The translations under genes and the position numbers were made by a program. 64,000 nt of DNA from CAYLPU01 sp964385635 (GTDB lineage: Bacteria; Chloroflexota; Anaerolineae; B4-G1): positions 53,106 through 117,105 of the forward strand of contig CAYLPU010000002.1 in assembly GCA_964385635.1 (NCBI GenBank), given 5' to 3'. Positions 7,590 through 15,652 of this stretch are shown here, piece after piece. Each line of letters begins with the position of its first letter. The stretch's first letter is position 1. The notes beneath the pieces are model-generated. The model did no database searches. It saw nothing but the letters and a program-made list of their open reading frames with translations, and was not told where the DNA came from.

Positions 7590-10119
7590 TTCTGCGACCG
7601 CGCGCCGACGGCCCCTGGCCCTGATTGCTCTCTGGCTGCCTTTCATCCTGCTGGCCATCCTGTACTCACCGCACCCGCTGGCGACTGTGTGGCCCCAGAG
7701 ACCGGGTGAAAGCAGCCTGCGCCGTGCCTTCGATTTGCCCCCCGAGCCGACCCTGGTCGTGTTCCATCGCCCCGGCGGTCTCACGCCGGCCGACCTGGTC
7801 TATGTGAATGCCTCCAGTCGCGCGCTGCAAGCCGCCGGGGGTGACGTGCAGATTTATGGCTATGACACCGGTGAGACCTGCGTCGTCTCTCTGGCAGCCA
7901 GCGTGGCCGACGTGCCCGACCTGCGGGCAGACGTTCAGGATGTGCCTGATGATCTGGAGGTATATGTTACCGGCATGGCGGCCTTTGCCTACGACGCCGT
8001 TGTCTCTTGGCGGCGCGCTCGCCTCTTGGTCCTGGTCGGCGTGACCCTCATCGCCGGGCTCGTCGCGCTATTCGGGAAACTCGGCCCGCGTCGTGCCCTC
8101 GTCGTCAGCGTCAGCGCTGGCAGCGCCAGCGCAGTGGCAAGCATGCTGGCTGCACTCGTGGCTCCACCATCTCCTGTCGCCTTGAGCGCTGTCGTCAGTG
8201 CCGGGCTGGCTGGGGCCTGGGCCGTGCGCCTACTCACGCCACGATGGTTCGTCCATCCCGCAGCCCCGCTGTCTGGTTCCCTCCCAAAGTCAAGACCCAG
8301 TTCGCCACCGCCTGCTCCCGCCCCAAGGCTAAGCCCTAGTGCGCCGCCGCCCGTCTCTCCTAAAAAGCCAATCTCCAGTTCGCCACCGATCCGGAGAATC
8401 ACGCCCCTGCAGCGCGCGATCATCCAGGCGGGCGAGGGGACGCTGCTCCAGGCGCTAATCATCGCTGCTGGGTTGACCGGATTCTTGTTTGACGCTCGGA
8501 CCGGCATTGCCCTACTGCTGAGCCTGGTCGTTGCCGTCGTCATCAGCCTGAGTGGCACTCCCGCTCTCATCGCCTTGCTCACTAAACCGCGTCGCCCCCG
8601 ACCCATCCCGGTTACGGCCCACCGAAAGTGGCTCCTCCTGGCGCTGGCGTTGATCCCAGTCGTGAGTTTGCTCTGGCTGACTCTGAGCGCACACCCAGCC
8701 GACACTGTGTCGCGCAGAATGGAGGCTGCCACTGGATACGAGCTTCTGGTCACCGCCAGTGAGAATGAGGATGGGGCCGGGGAGGATGCGCTAGCCCTTG
8801 GTCGTTTGCTGCCCTTGCACCTGTTGATTCAGGCACCAGGCGTCGCCCGCAGCGAGGCCGGGTTGGACTCATTGCGGAACCTGGCTGAGGAACTGAACGC
8901 CCGACCGGCTATATCTGCGGTAGAGGGGGCTGCTACGCTCCAGCCCTCCCCTGCCACCGACGAGGGTCAGTTGAGCCCTGCCGAGCAGACTGCTCTGTTG
9001 GCCCGGCTGGGGCGCATGGCTGCCGAGTTGGAAGTCAGGCTGGGCACTCAGGCCAGTGAACTATCGCAGGTGGCTGCTGATCTGCAGAACCTGGACCTGA
9101 CAGCCAGCGACGCTCCGACTACCTCTGTCGCGATGGTGTTGAACGAGGCCAGCGAACGACTGGTTAGCGTGAGTGAGGAACTGGCCGACGCTTCCGCTGG
9201 GCTGATCCGCGTGCCCACAGAGTTTCCCGAAATTGCTCCTCGCATGAACGACGTACCTGCCTTGGATGCGCTACCGACTACTCTTGACTTTGCCGTTGCC
9301 GATCTGAACGAGATCACGGCCGATCTGCAACGTCTTGCTGCTCAAAACACACCCGACGCCAATTCTCAGGACAACCCGTTGATTGCAATCGAAGCAGATC
9401 TGGGTAACTCGATGACCATCCTTGAGACTGTAGCCACCGACGCCACCCTTCTGCGCGCCGAACTGGCCGCCGCCGAGGCGATGTGGGCCGGCGCTGCGCT
9501 GGGCGATTCGACCCCTTCCGCACCTGACCCTTACCTGGTCAGTCATGATCTGATTCGCTTGGTTCTCATCCCATCTGGCGACCCGTATGCCACGGACACT
9601 CTTGATGATGTGCAGGCATTGGTACAGGCGACCGAGAGGGGGTTGGCCGGCAGCCCGCTGGCCGACAGTGAACTGGCGTTGACCGGCACATCTGCTATGG
9701 CGGCAGGTCGGCGGGCGTGGGTGCTGCAAGACTTGCTCGCCCTTGGCGTCGTCGTGGCTGCGCTGGCCGTGATGCTGTTCGCTTGGGGCACGCTGTCGCA
9801 GGCCGGGCCTGCACTGCGCCTGGCCGCTGGCGCTGTGTTGAGCATCGTCGCTGGCGTGGGAGTGACATCTGTGGTATTATGGCACATAGACGCTAGCGCC
9901 ATCGCCCTGGTCGGCGTGGCTCTGGTGGCCATGGTGGGAGGGCGAATGGCAGGCGGGCCGGTGCCCAATGTCGAAGCGCTGGCATTGGCGCTGCCGCCAT
10001 TGAGTCTGGCCCTGGCCGGGGTGGCTACGTTAACTGCCGTTGGCCTGGCCCTGAGCGCGGGCTTGCTGGCGGGGCATTTCCTCATTGCACCGGCATTGGG
10101 CTACCAACCACGGTCTTAA
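7570..10119 (+). CDS. RND/MMPL-type membrane protein
   Basis: 849 residues. The ATG at 7570 overlaps the end of the preceding gene; the longer open frame upstream is antisense-like noise. The topology matches the RND superfamily: TM1 (about residues 17-36), a first outer loop to about 140, TM2-6 (including AARLLVLVGVTLIAGLV-like and IALLLSLVVAVVISL segments) broken by a proline-rich cytoplasmic linker (about 230-275), TM7, a large outer loop rich in D/A/L helices (about 385-715), then four or five TMs to the end. RND proteins export lipids, drugs or proteins using the proton gradient. The substrate here cannot be read, and the essential Asp pair of drug pumps is not evident. Neighbouring GTPase/roadblock genes suggest a regulated or localised machine. 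Confidence 0.65.
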   Translation: MSQRPSSSATARRRPLALIALWLPFILLAILYSPHPLATVWPQRPGESSLRRAFDLPPEPTLVVFHRPGGLTPADLVYVNASSRALQAAGGDVQIYGYDTGETCVVSLAASVADVPDLRADVQDVPDDLEVYVTGMAAFAYDAVVSWRRARLLVLVGVTLIAGLVALFGKLGPRRALVVSVSAGSASAVASMLAALVAPPSPVALSAVVSAGLAGAWAVRLLTPRWFVHPAAPLSGSLPKSRPSSPPPAPAPRLSPSAPPPVSPKKPISSSPPIRRITPLQRAIIQAGEGTLLQALIIAAGLTGFLFDARTGIALLLSLVVAVVISLSGTPALIALLTKPRRPRPIPVTAHRKWLLLALALIPVVSLLWLTLSAHPADTVSRRMEAATGYELLVTASENEDGAGEDALALGRLLPLHLLIQAPGVARSEAGLDSLRNLAEELNARPAISAVEGAATLQPSPATDEGQLSPAEQTALLARLGRMAAELEVRLGTQASELSQVAADLQNLDLTASDAPTTSVAMVLNEASERLVSVSEELADASAGLIRVPTEFPEIAPRMNDVPALDALPTTLDFAVADLNEITADLQRLAAQNTPDANSQDNPLIAIEADLGNSMTILETVATDATLLRAELAAAEAMWAGAALGDSTPSAPDPYLVSHDLIRLVLIPSGDPYATDTLDDVQALVQATERGLAGSPLADSELALTGTSAMAAGRRAWVLQDLLALGVVVAALAVMLFAWGTLSQAGPALRLAAGAVLSIVAGVGVTSVVLWHIDASAIALVGVALVAMVGGRMAGGPVPNVEALALALPPLSLALAGVATLTAVGLALSAGLLAGHFLIAPALGYQPRS

Positions 10120-10137
10120 TGCAAGGGAATGATAAAT

Positions 10138-10740
10138 ATGGCTTACGTTAAACTCGTCGTCACAGGACCCTTTAATGCCGGCAAAACGGTACTCATTGAT
10201 ACCGTCAACGAGATTCGCGGTGTGAACACCGATGTGAACACCGACGCGGGCCGTCACATTAAGCAGCAGACGACGGTCGCGATGGACTTTGGCCGGGTCA
10301 CGTTGCCGAATGGCATCTCGTTGCACCTGGTCGGCACACCAGGACAGCGACGGTTCGCCTTTATGTGGGAGACGCTCGTCATCGAATGCAATGGTATACT
10401 GATGTTGGTGGACAGCAGCGACCCGACCAGTCTTGCCGACGCTGGCCGAATGTTCGATTTTTTTGCTGCCCGCGCCAATGGCGTTCCGATGTTTGTCGTC
10501 GCCAACAAGCAGGATCTACCCGGCGCGCTATCGCCTGACGAGGTGAGCCGAGCACTGAACCTGGTCGGCCCAGGCCGGGCCGGGCGCGCGGTCGCCCTAC
10601 TGCCGCTCCCTGGCTGCGTCGCTTGCGACCGAAGCAGTGTACTATCCGTCCTGGAAGCGATAGCGCCCTATCTGACAATCGACTCGCACGATGCGCAGCA
10701 CTCTCTGCAGAACAGACTGGGCGCAGTGCACATCAAGTGA
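10138..10740 (+). CDS. MglA-like small Ras-family GTPase
   Basis: 200 residues. The P-loop GPFNAGKT is at about residues 9-16, the G3 region reads VGTPGQRRF (about 63-71), and the base-recognition motif is NKQD (about 122). This is the bacterial MglA/Srm2-type GTPase fold, in which switching is controlled by roadblock partners. The start at 10138 is preferred to the in-frame ATG at 10129 because AAGGGA lies 9 bases before it and the product then begins MAYVKLVVTG, as is usual in this group. Two roadblock genes follow at once (10760 and 11566), the classic GTPase-GAP pairing of MglA-MglB. GTPase activity and a polarity role are inferred. Confidence 0.85.
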   Translation: MAYVKLVVTGPFNAGKTVLIDTVNEIRGVNTDVNTDAGRHIKQQTTVAMDFGRVTLPNGISLHLVGTPGQRRFAFMWETLVIECNGILMLVDSSDPTSLADAGRMFDFFAARANGVPMFVVANKQDLPGALSPDEVSRALNLVGPGRAGRAVALLPLPGCVACDRSSVLSVLEAIAPYLTIDSHDAQHSLQNRLGAVHIK

Positions 10741-10759
10741 AGACGGGATGGAGCAAAAA

Positions 10760-11599
10760 ATGAACGAATCGCACAAGAACACCTTGCCGGAAGAGGGGCT
10801 CCAGCAGACTCTCCATGGCATCCGAGAGAACGGCCCTGCGGCACCACAAGAGGGCCCCCTGGAGAGCCTGCTGACGCAGGTCGTTCGACGCCGGCCCTAC
10901 ATCGCGGCTCTGGCCTTGATCAGCCCCGGTGGAAAACTGTGGGCCTCGGCGCTGCCGGACGGCGTAGAGGCGGAGACCGTGGCGGCGATGGCCGCGCCCG
11001 TCGCCTTGCTGGGGCGGCGTGTTGCCTTGGAACAACTGGGGTCCGATATGCGCCAGGCGCACGTCGAGGGAGAGGGCGGACACGCCATCTTACGGACCAT
11101 CGGCGAAGCAGCAGTTTTGCTGACCATCGCCTCCGCCGACGCTAACCTGGCCTTGGTATTGCACGATGTGGACATGCTTGAGGGGCACGTGGCCCGGGTC
11201 ATGGGAATCACCACGCGCGAGGCAGGTAAATGGACCGAGGCTGCCTCATCCATCGAAAGGTTGCGCAGGTTGGTCAGTGAGGGGCAGGCGGTTGGGGTGC
11301 CGGAGGATCGCCTGGGTGACCTGCGGTCCAAACTCGAATCGCTGGACCTGGGCTTCTTCCCAGAGCGAGTGAATGCCCTTCGTGCCAGATTACAGTATCC
11401 CCATCATCTCAAAGAGGTCGAAGCCGAGTTGCTGACATTAGAGAAGGATGTGATGGTTGCGTTGGAGCAAGACATAACCCCGCCTGTCTTATCTTCAGTG
11501 ATCGCAGGCCAAGATGTAGCTGAACGGGTGGGCCAACAAAGTTCATTTTTGAGGAGGGCACTTAAATGGCTAGCGTCGATGATCGAGTCCGAAGACTAG
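10760..11599 (+). CDS. roadblock/LC7-domain protein with helical C-terminal extension
   Basis: 279 residues. Residues about 40-160 form a roadblock/LC7 domain (IAALALISPGGKLWASALP, then GEAAVLLTIASADANLALVL), the fold of MglB, which stimulates or recruits MglA-type GTPases. The remaining about 110 residues are charged helices with no recognised domain. The ATG at 10760 is chosen because GGAG lies 6 bases before it; an in-frame ATG at 10748 is possible. The gene overlaps the next roadblock gene by 34 bases, so the two proteins are likely made together and could form heterodimers. Confidence 0.8.
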   Translation: MNESHKNTLPEEGLQQTLHGIRENGPAAPQEGPLESLLTQVVRRRPYIAALALISPGGKLWASALPDGVEAETVAAMAAPVALLGRRVALEQLGSDMRQAHVEGEGGHAILRTIGEAAVLLTIASADANLALVLHDVDMLEGHVARVMGITTREAGKWTEAASSIERLRRLVSEGQAVGVPEDRLGDLRSKLESLDLGFFPERVNALRARLQYPHHLKEVEAELLTLEKDVMVALEQDITPPVLSSVIAGQDVAERVGQQSSFLRRALKWLASMIESED

Positions 11600-11988
11600 G
11601 TATGTTGCTGCGCCAAATGCAGGGGCTCACGCCCAATATCGAAGCCTCGGCTATCGTCAGCCCCGAGGGATTGGTGCTGGCGTCGGCCTTGCCTGCCGGT
11701 ACCGACGAGCAGGAGATCGGCGCTATGTCGGCGGCCGTACTCACTCTAGGCGAGCGCATCGCCAGAGAGCTGCTGTCGGGGCGGGTCAAGCAGGTCTATG
11801 TTGAAGGACAGGGCACTGGCTATGTCTTCTTGACGTCTATCGGCGAGGAGGCTATCCTGATCGCGCTGGCTAACCCCGACGCCAAGCTGGCCCTGGTCTT
11901 TATGGACATGGGCCGTATCGCCTCCGAGGCCCAGGCAATCTTGCAGGAGGACGTGCTGGCCGAGGTTCGACCGATTGACGTGGGATAA
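11566..11988 (+). CDS. roadblock/LC7-domain protein (MglB-like)
   Basis: 140 residues, essentially a single roadblock domain: helix MLLRQMQGLTPNIEAS, strand AIVSPEGLVLASALP, then the typical central helix and strand pair ending in DAKLALVFMD. It starts inside the previous gene after GAGGAGGG. Its closest relation in the window is the domain in the preceding gene (same SPEG/SPGG and ASALP phrases), which suggests tandem duplication. It is a likely partner of the MglA-like GTPase two genes upstream. It is the last gene of the cluster; the next gene is on the other strand. Confidence 0.85.
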   Translation: MASVDDRVRRLGMLLRQMQGLTPNIEASAIVSPEGLVLASALPAGTDEQEIGAMSAAVLTLGERIARELLSGRVKQVYVEGQGTGYVFLTSIGEEAILIALANPDAKLALVFMDMGRIASEAQAILQEDVLAEVRPIDVG

Positions 11989-12068
11989 GGTTGGGTCTTA
12001 GCCGCACTCATAAGTAAAGAGGGAAGCCAGATGTGGCCTCCTTTGTTTACCTGTGCAGCGGCTGCCGC

Positions 12069-12368
12069 TTAATGACCCCGCAGGCGGATGCGGACCTCGC
12101 GGCAGCGTGGGCATTTGGCACCTATGTATTCGGTGCCACAGGTGCGGCATACTTTGGGGGGAATGGGGCGGTCATCCTCCAGCGAAGCAACGATGAGGAC
12201 GATTTCCTGACCATCGTACCGAGCCAGCCACTCGTTCAACTCCACGTCGTTCACCATCCAACGACCACCTTCCGCGCTGCGACGTAGGCGACCTTCGACA
12301 ACGCCTGAATCTAGTTCGTAGGCGGCTGAGGCCAATTCCCGAACGCTGGCCCTACGGTACGCCGGCAT
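12069..12368 (-). CDS. small zinc-ribbon protein, function unknown
   Basis: 99 residues. The C-terminal about 30 residues hold a zinc ribbon, CRTCGTEYIGAKCPRC. The N-terminal part (SVRELASAAYELDSGVVEGRLRR) looks helical, and the middle has a W-M-V-N-D-V-E-L-N-E-W stretch. The gene has its own consensus promoter and a purine-rich ribosome site (GAGAGGGAAGGA), so it is a real gene. I do not recognise a family. It is divergent from the M32 peptidase and convergent with the roadblock gene. Confidence 0.7.
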   Translation of the reverse strand: MPAYRRASVRELASAAYELDSGVVEGRLRRSAEGGRWMVNDVELNEWLARYDGQEIVLIVASLEDDRPIPPKVCRTCGTEYIGAKCPRCREVRIRLRGH

Positions 12369-12393
12369 ATTCCTTCCCTCTCATTAGTTACTC

Positions 12394-12422
12394 ATTATAG
12401 CCTGTGTAGCATTTCCTGGCAA
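12394..12422 (-). promoter_or_regulatory. promoter of the zinc-ribbon gene
   Basis: On the minus strand: TTGCCA (12417-12422), 17 bases, TATAAT (12394-12399). The predicted start point is about 20 bases before the ATG at 12368. Confidence 0.7.
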
Positions 12423-12451
12423 GCCATCATACGTGAATGGGAGGAAAAGAC

Positions 12452-13960
12452 ATGGAAACCAAACTGAAGGAACTGAAAACTCGCCTCGTCGAGGTCAACG
12501 ACCTGAAGTCCGCTGCCGGGCTGTTGCAGTGGGATCAAGAGACCTACATGCCGCCTGGCGGCGCGCCGGCCCGTGCGCGTCAGATCGCCACGCTGCAGCG
12601 ACTGGCGCACGAGAAATTCACCGACGCGGCTATCGGGAAGTTGTTGGACGACCTGCGTTCCTACGAGGAGAGCCTGCCCTACGATTCGGACGAAGCCAGC
12701 CTTATCCGCGTCACACGGCGCGACTACGAGCGGGCGGTGAAGGTGCCGCCCCCGTTCATCGCACGGCTCTACGACCACATGTCCGCGTCCTACCAGGTCT
12801 GGGCAGAGGCCCGGCCGGCGAACGATTTTGCGAGGGTGCGGCCCTATCTCGAGAAGACGCTCGATCTGAGCCGGCAACTCGCGGATTTCTTCCCCGGCTA
12901 CGAGCACATCGCCGACCCCTTGATCGACTATTCAGACTACGGCATGAAGGCCTCGACCGTGCGCGCGATCTTCACAGGTCTGCGGGAGCAACTCGTGCCC
13001 CTCGTGCAGGCGATCACCGGTCAGCCCGTCGTGGACGACGCGTGCCTGCACCAGACCTTTCCCGAGGCGCAGCAGTTAGCCTTCGGGCTCGAGGTCATGA
13101 AGCGCTTCGGGTACGACTTCGAGCGCGGGCGGCAGGACAAGAGCCATCACCCGTTCACGACGGAATTCTCAATCGGTGACGTGCGCATCACCACCCGCGT
13201 CAAGGAAAACGATCTGGGCGAGGCGCTGTTCAGTTCGATGCACGAGGCCGGCCACGCGATGTATGAACAGGGTGTTCGTGTGGACTTCGAGGGTACGCCA
13301 CTGGCCGGTGGGACATCCTCGGGCATCCACGAGAGCCAATCTCGCCTGTGGGAGAACATCATCGGGCGCGGCTGGGGCTTCTGGCGATTCTTCTACCCCA
13401 GGCTGCAAGCGGTCTTTCCCGACCAACTGGGAAGTGTGCCGCTGGAGACGTTCTACCGCGCGATCAATAAGGTCGAGCCCTCGTTGATCCGCACGGATGC
13501 CGACGAGGTAACCTATAACCTGCACGTCTTACTGCGCTTTGACTTTGAACTGGAATTGCTCGAAGGTCGCCTGGCTGTGCGCGACCTGCCGGAGGCGTGG
13601 CGGGAGCGCTTCAGGGCCGACCTGGACGTCGTCCCGCCGGATGACCACGACGGCGTGCTACAAGACGTGCACTGGTACGGTGGCCTCATCGGTGGCGCGT
13701 TCCAGGGCTACACGTTGGGCAACATCATGAGCGCGGCATTCTTCTTCGAGGTTGCGCTGCGGGCTCACCCCGAGATCACGAGCGAGACTGAAAAGGGGAA
13801 GTTTGGCACGTTGCACAGTTGGCTCAAGGAGAACATTTACCAACACGGGCACAAGTACACGCCGTCTGAACTCATTGAGCGCGTCACTGGCGGGCCGCTG
13901 AGCGTTGAGCCGTACGTCCGGTATCTTCGGGACAAGTACGGGGAGTTGTACGGGTTGTGA
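12452..13960 (+). CDS. M32 family metallocarboxypeptidase
   Basis: 502 residues, the full length for M32 (Taq-type thermostable carboxypeptidase). It is a cytoplasmic metal enzyme removing C-terminal residues from peptides. The zinc site is HEAGH (about residue 264), followed by SSGIHESQSRLWEN, the usual downstream motif supplying further active-site residues. The fold is all-helical. The ATG at 12452 follows GGGAGG by 8 bases and gives METKLKEL; the in-frame ATG at 12437 has no ribosome site. The final bases run into a repetitive stretch (ACGAATG/ACGAGTG, about 13965-14000) shared with the facing gene. Confidence 0.93.
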   Translation: METKLKELKTRLVEVNDLKSAAGLLQWDQETYMPPGGAPARARQIATLQRLAHEKFTDAAIGKLLDDLRSYEESLPYDSDEASLIRVTRRDYERAVKVPPPFIARLYDHMSASYQVWAEARPANDFARVRPYLEKTLDLSRQLADFFPGYEHIADPLIDYSDYGMKASTVRAIFTGLREQLVPLVQAITGQPVVDDACLHQTFPEAQQLAFGLEVMKRFGYDFERGRQDKSHHPFTTEFSIGDVRITTRVKENDLGEALFSSMHEAGHAMYEQGVRVDFEGTPLAGGTSSGIHESQSRLWENIIGRGWGFWRFFYPRLQAVFPDQLGSVPLETFYRAINKVEPSLIRTDADEVTYNLHVLLRFDFELELLEGRLAVRDLPEAWRERFRADLDVVPPDDHDGVLQDVHWYGGLIGGAFQGYTLGNIMSAAFFFEVALRAHPEITSETEKGKFGTLHSWLKENIYQHGHKYTPSELIERVTGGPLSVEPYVRYLRDKYGELYGL

Positions 13961-13974
13961 AAGGAACACGAGTG

Positions 13975-14736
13975 TCACGAATGGACGAGTGATACGAATG
14001 CCAGGTATTGGCCGATCAACGCCACGCTGCGCGCGTAGCCTGTGTCGTGGAAGAATTGCAGCGCCGTCTGTGGAATGTGGCAAAAGACGCGCACCTCCAT
14101 CTGCTGCGGCGACTCCAGCACTGCCTCCACATCCGCCGTCGGCACCCCCATCCGTTGGGCAAAGACTTCGGCTGTCTGCACGCTGCGGCCCGGGCCGAGT
14201 TGCTCGACCAGCCAGTCGCGCCACGCCCGTAGGTACTCGTCGTTAACGAAGGGCAGCCAGCCCTGAGGCTGCGCCTTTCGCAGCGCCGCAGCCACGCTGC
14301 CGTTGAGCCGTTGCTGATCCTGGCGGTCCATCCAGGTGCGCAGGACATTGTGCAGGAACAGCCGTTCGCGCAGGGGGCTCCAATCCGGCAGGAAATAGCG
14401 CCGGAAGATGTCGTCGAGCCAGAGTTCGTCCAGCAGCAGGTGGGCAATGTAGCCAGCGATGAAGGCCGCCTGTGCCGGTGGGAACGGTTCCGCCCGAGCG
14501 AGCACCGGGTGGGCGGCGAAGAGCGCCTCATGGGCCGGACGGTCGGCAGTGCGTGGGATGGCGTAGAAGTGGGTCTCTTCGCGTGTCTGTCCGCTGATGG
14601 TCTGGACGTCGGGCGCGGTGTTACCCAGCAGGAAAGAGCCACGCTGCTGGATCAGCAGGCGTCGGGCGCTGGGGGAAAGCGCATCCCCGCGCAGGATTTC
14701 CTCGGCCAGGGCCAGGTGCATGACCGGAGTGGGCAT
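13975..14736 (-). CDS. zinc-dependent phospholipase C-like (S1-P1 nuclease fold) protein
   Basis: 253 residues beginning MPTPVMHLALAEEIL. That start, FLLGNTAPDV, THFY and the helical IAGYIAHLLLDELW segment are typical of the zinc-dependent phospholipase C family seen in Chloroflexota and Firmicutes. His and Asp residues in these motifs are the likely metal ligands. The open frame runs on upstream to 15093, but that part covers A+T-rich intergenic DNA and lacks family similarity, so the ATG at 14736 is used. The last residues (AFVSLVHS) are encoded by the 7-base repeat between this gene and the M32 gene. The true substrate is unknown. Confidence 0.7.
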   Translation of the reverse strand: MPTPVMHLALAEEILRGDALSPSARRLLIQQRGSFLLGNTAPDVQTISGQTREETHFYAIPRTADRPAHEALFAAHPVLARAEPFPPAQAAFIAGYIAHLLLDELWLDDIFRRYFLPDWSPLRERLFLHNVLRTWMDRQDQQRLNGSVAAALRKAQPQGWLPFVNDEYLRAWRDWLVEQLGPGRSVQTAEVFAQRMGVPTADVEAVLESPQQMEVRVFCHIPQTALQFFHDTGYARSVALIGQYLAFVSLVHS

Positions 14737-14957
14737 CGTGCGTGGTATTGTACAACGGAAGGGCAGTGTTGCCAATCTCGGTGTGACCCGAAACAAGAAC
14801 CGGGATGCAGTGGTCTGCCCCGGCGACTTTGCGCCCTTGCTCATGTCCACCAGCAATGCCAGACGTGCAAGTCGCAGTCCTCGTAGTTGGCCGCGTAGAG
14901 CAGCAGCAGCAGCAACATCAGCAACTGCATCAGTTTGACCGGCAGCGACTTTCGGCT

Positions 14958-14988
14958 TATAATTTAGACAGTAATCTAAACAAATTAT
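14958..14988. repeat. A+T-rich inverted repeat before the ATPase remnant
   Basis: ATAATTTAGA and TCTAAACAAATTAT form an imperfect hairpin around CAGTAA. It could be an operator or part of the promoter of the lost ATPase gene. Bases 14737-15000 otherwise show nothing recognisable. Confidence 0.45.
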
Positions 14989-15000
14989 AGTAAACAGCTT

Positions 15001-15647
15001 ATGATGGGCTATCACGCGCCGCTGTACGGGCGCTTTACCGCGCAATTGCCGGTTGATAGTCGCTGCGCTTGATCGAACGCCGTCTGCCGGCAACCATTCC
15101 CCCGGAGCAGCGGCAGACCAGCCGCAACAGTCGCTATCATCTGGCCGATCCCTACTTGCGGTTCTACTTCCGTTTCATTCAGCCCAACCTGGGCCTGGTC
15201 GAGCAGGAGTTGACGGATATGCTCTGGCAGCGTATCGCCGAGCAGTTCCGCGCCTTTGTAGGGCTGACGGCCTTCGAGGACTTGTGCCGCGAATGGACGT
15301 TGGTCCAGGCTCGCGCGAGGCAGTTACTCTTCTCGCCGGAGATTGTGGGCAGCCATTGGTCGAGGGATGCGCAGGTGGATGTGGTGACGCTCAATTGGCG
15401 AGAGAAAGCCATCTTGCTGGGCGAGTGCAAATGGGGTGTGAATGCAGTCGGGCGTTCCGTGATCCGGGAATTGGTGGGGAAGTCGCCCAAGGTGATGCCG
15501 GAGGACGATTGGCAGGCGCATTACGTCTTCTTCGCCCGCGCCGGATTCACCGATGCCGCCCGCGCCGAAGCCGAGGTTGTAGGAGCGCAGTTGGTGGACT
15601 TGGCGACGTTGGACGCGGACTTGAGGCGTGGACTGGCAGAAGGATAG
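15001..15647 (+). pseudogene. remnant of archaeal-type AAA ATPase with DUF234 domain
   Basis: Two pieces of one gene family in different frames. From 15001 the frame reads MMGYHAPLYGRFTAQLPV and then stops; HAPLYGR is typical of the late part of the archaeal-type ATPase core. From about 15066 another frame reads LIERRLPATIPPEQ and continues with SRYHLADPYLRFYFRF, the hallmark of the C-terminal DUF234 region, ending with the nuclease-like block LLGECKWG at 15647. The P-loop half and the DNA between the pieces are missing, so this is a deletion and frameshift remnant. An internal TTG at 15069 could still start a 192-residue product, but it would lack the ATPase. Such ATPases are often mobile or of unknown role. 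Confidence 0.75.
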
Positions 15648-15652
15648 AGGCG

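Noticed and set aside
14737..15093. N-terminal extension of the zinc-phospholipase-like protein to 15093
   Set aside because: The stretch is A+T-rich, holds an inverted repeat and overlaps the ATPase remnant; the family start is at 14736.
15053..15652. A 200-residue N-terminal extension of the TPR protein
   Set aside because: This frame runs through the DUF234 remnant, which reads well in a different frame.
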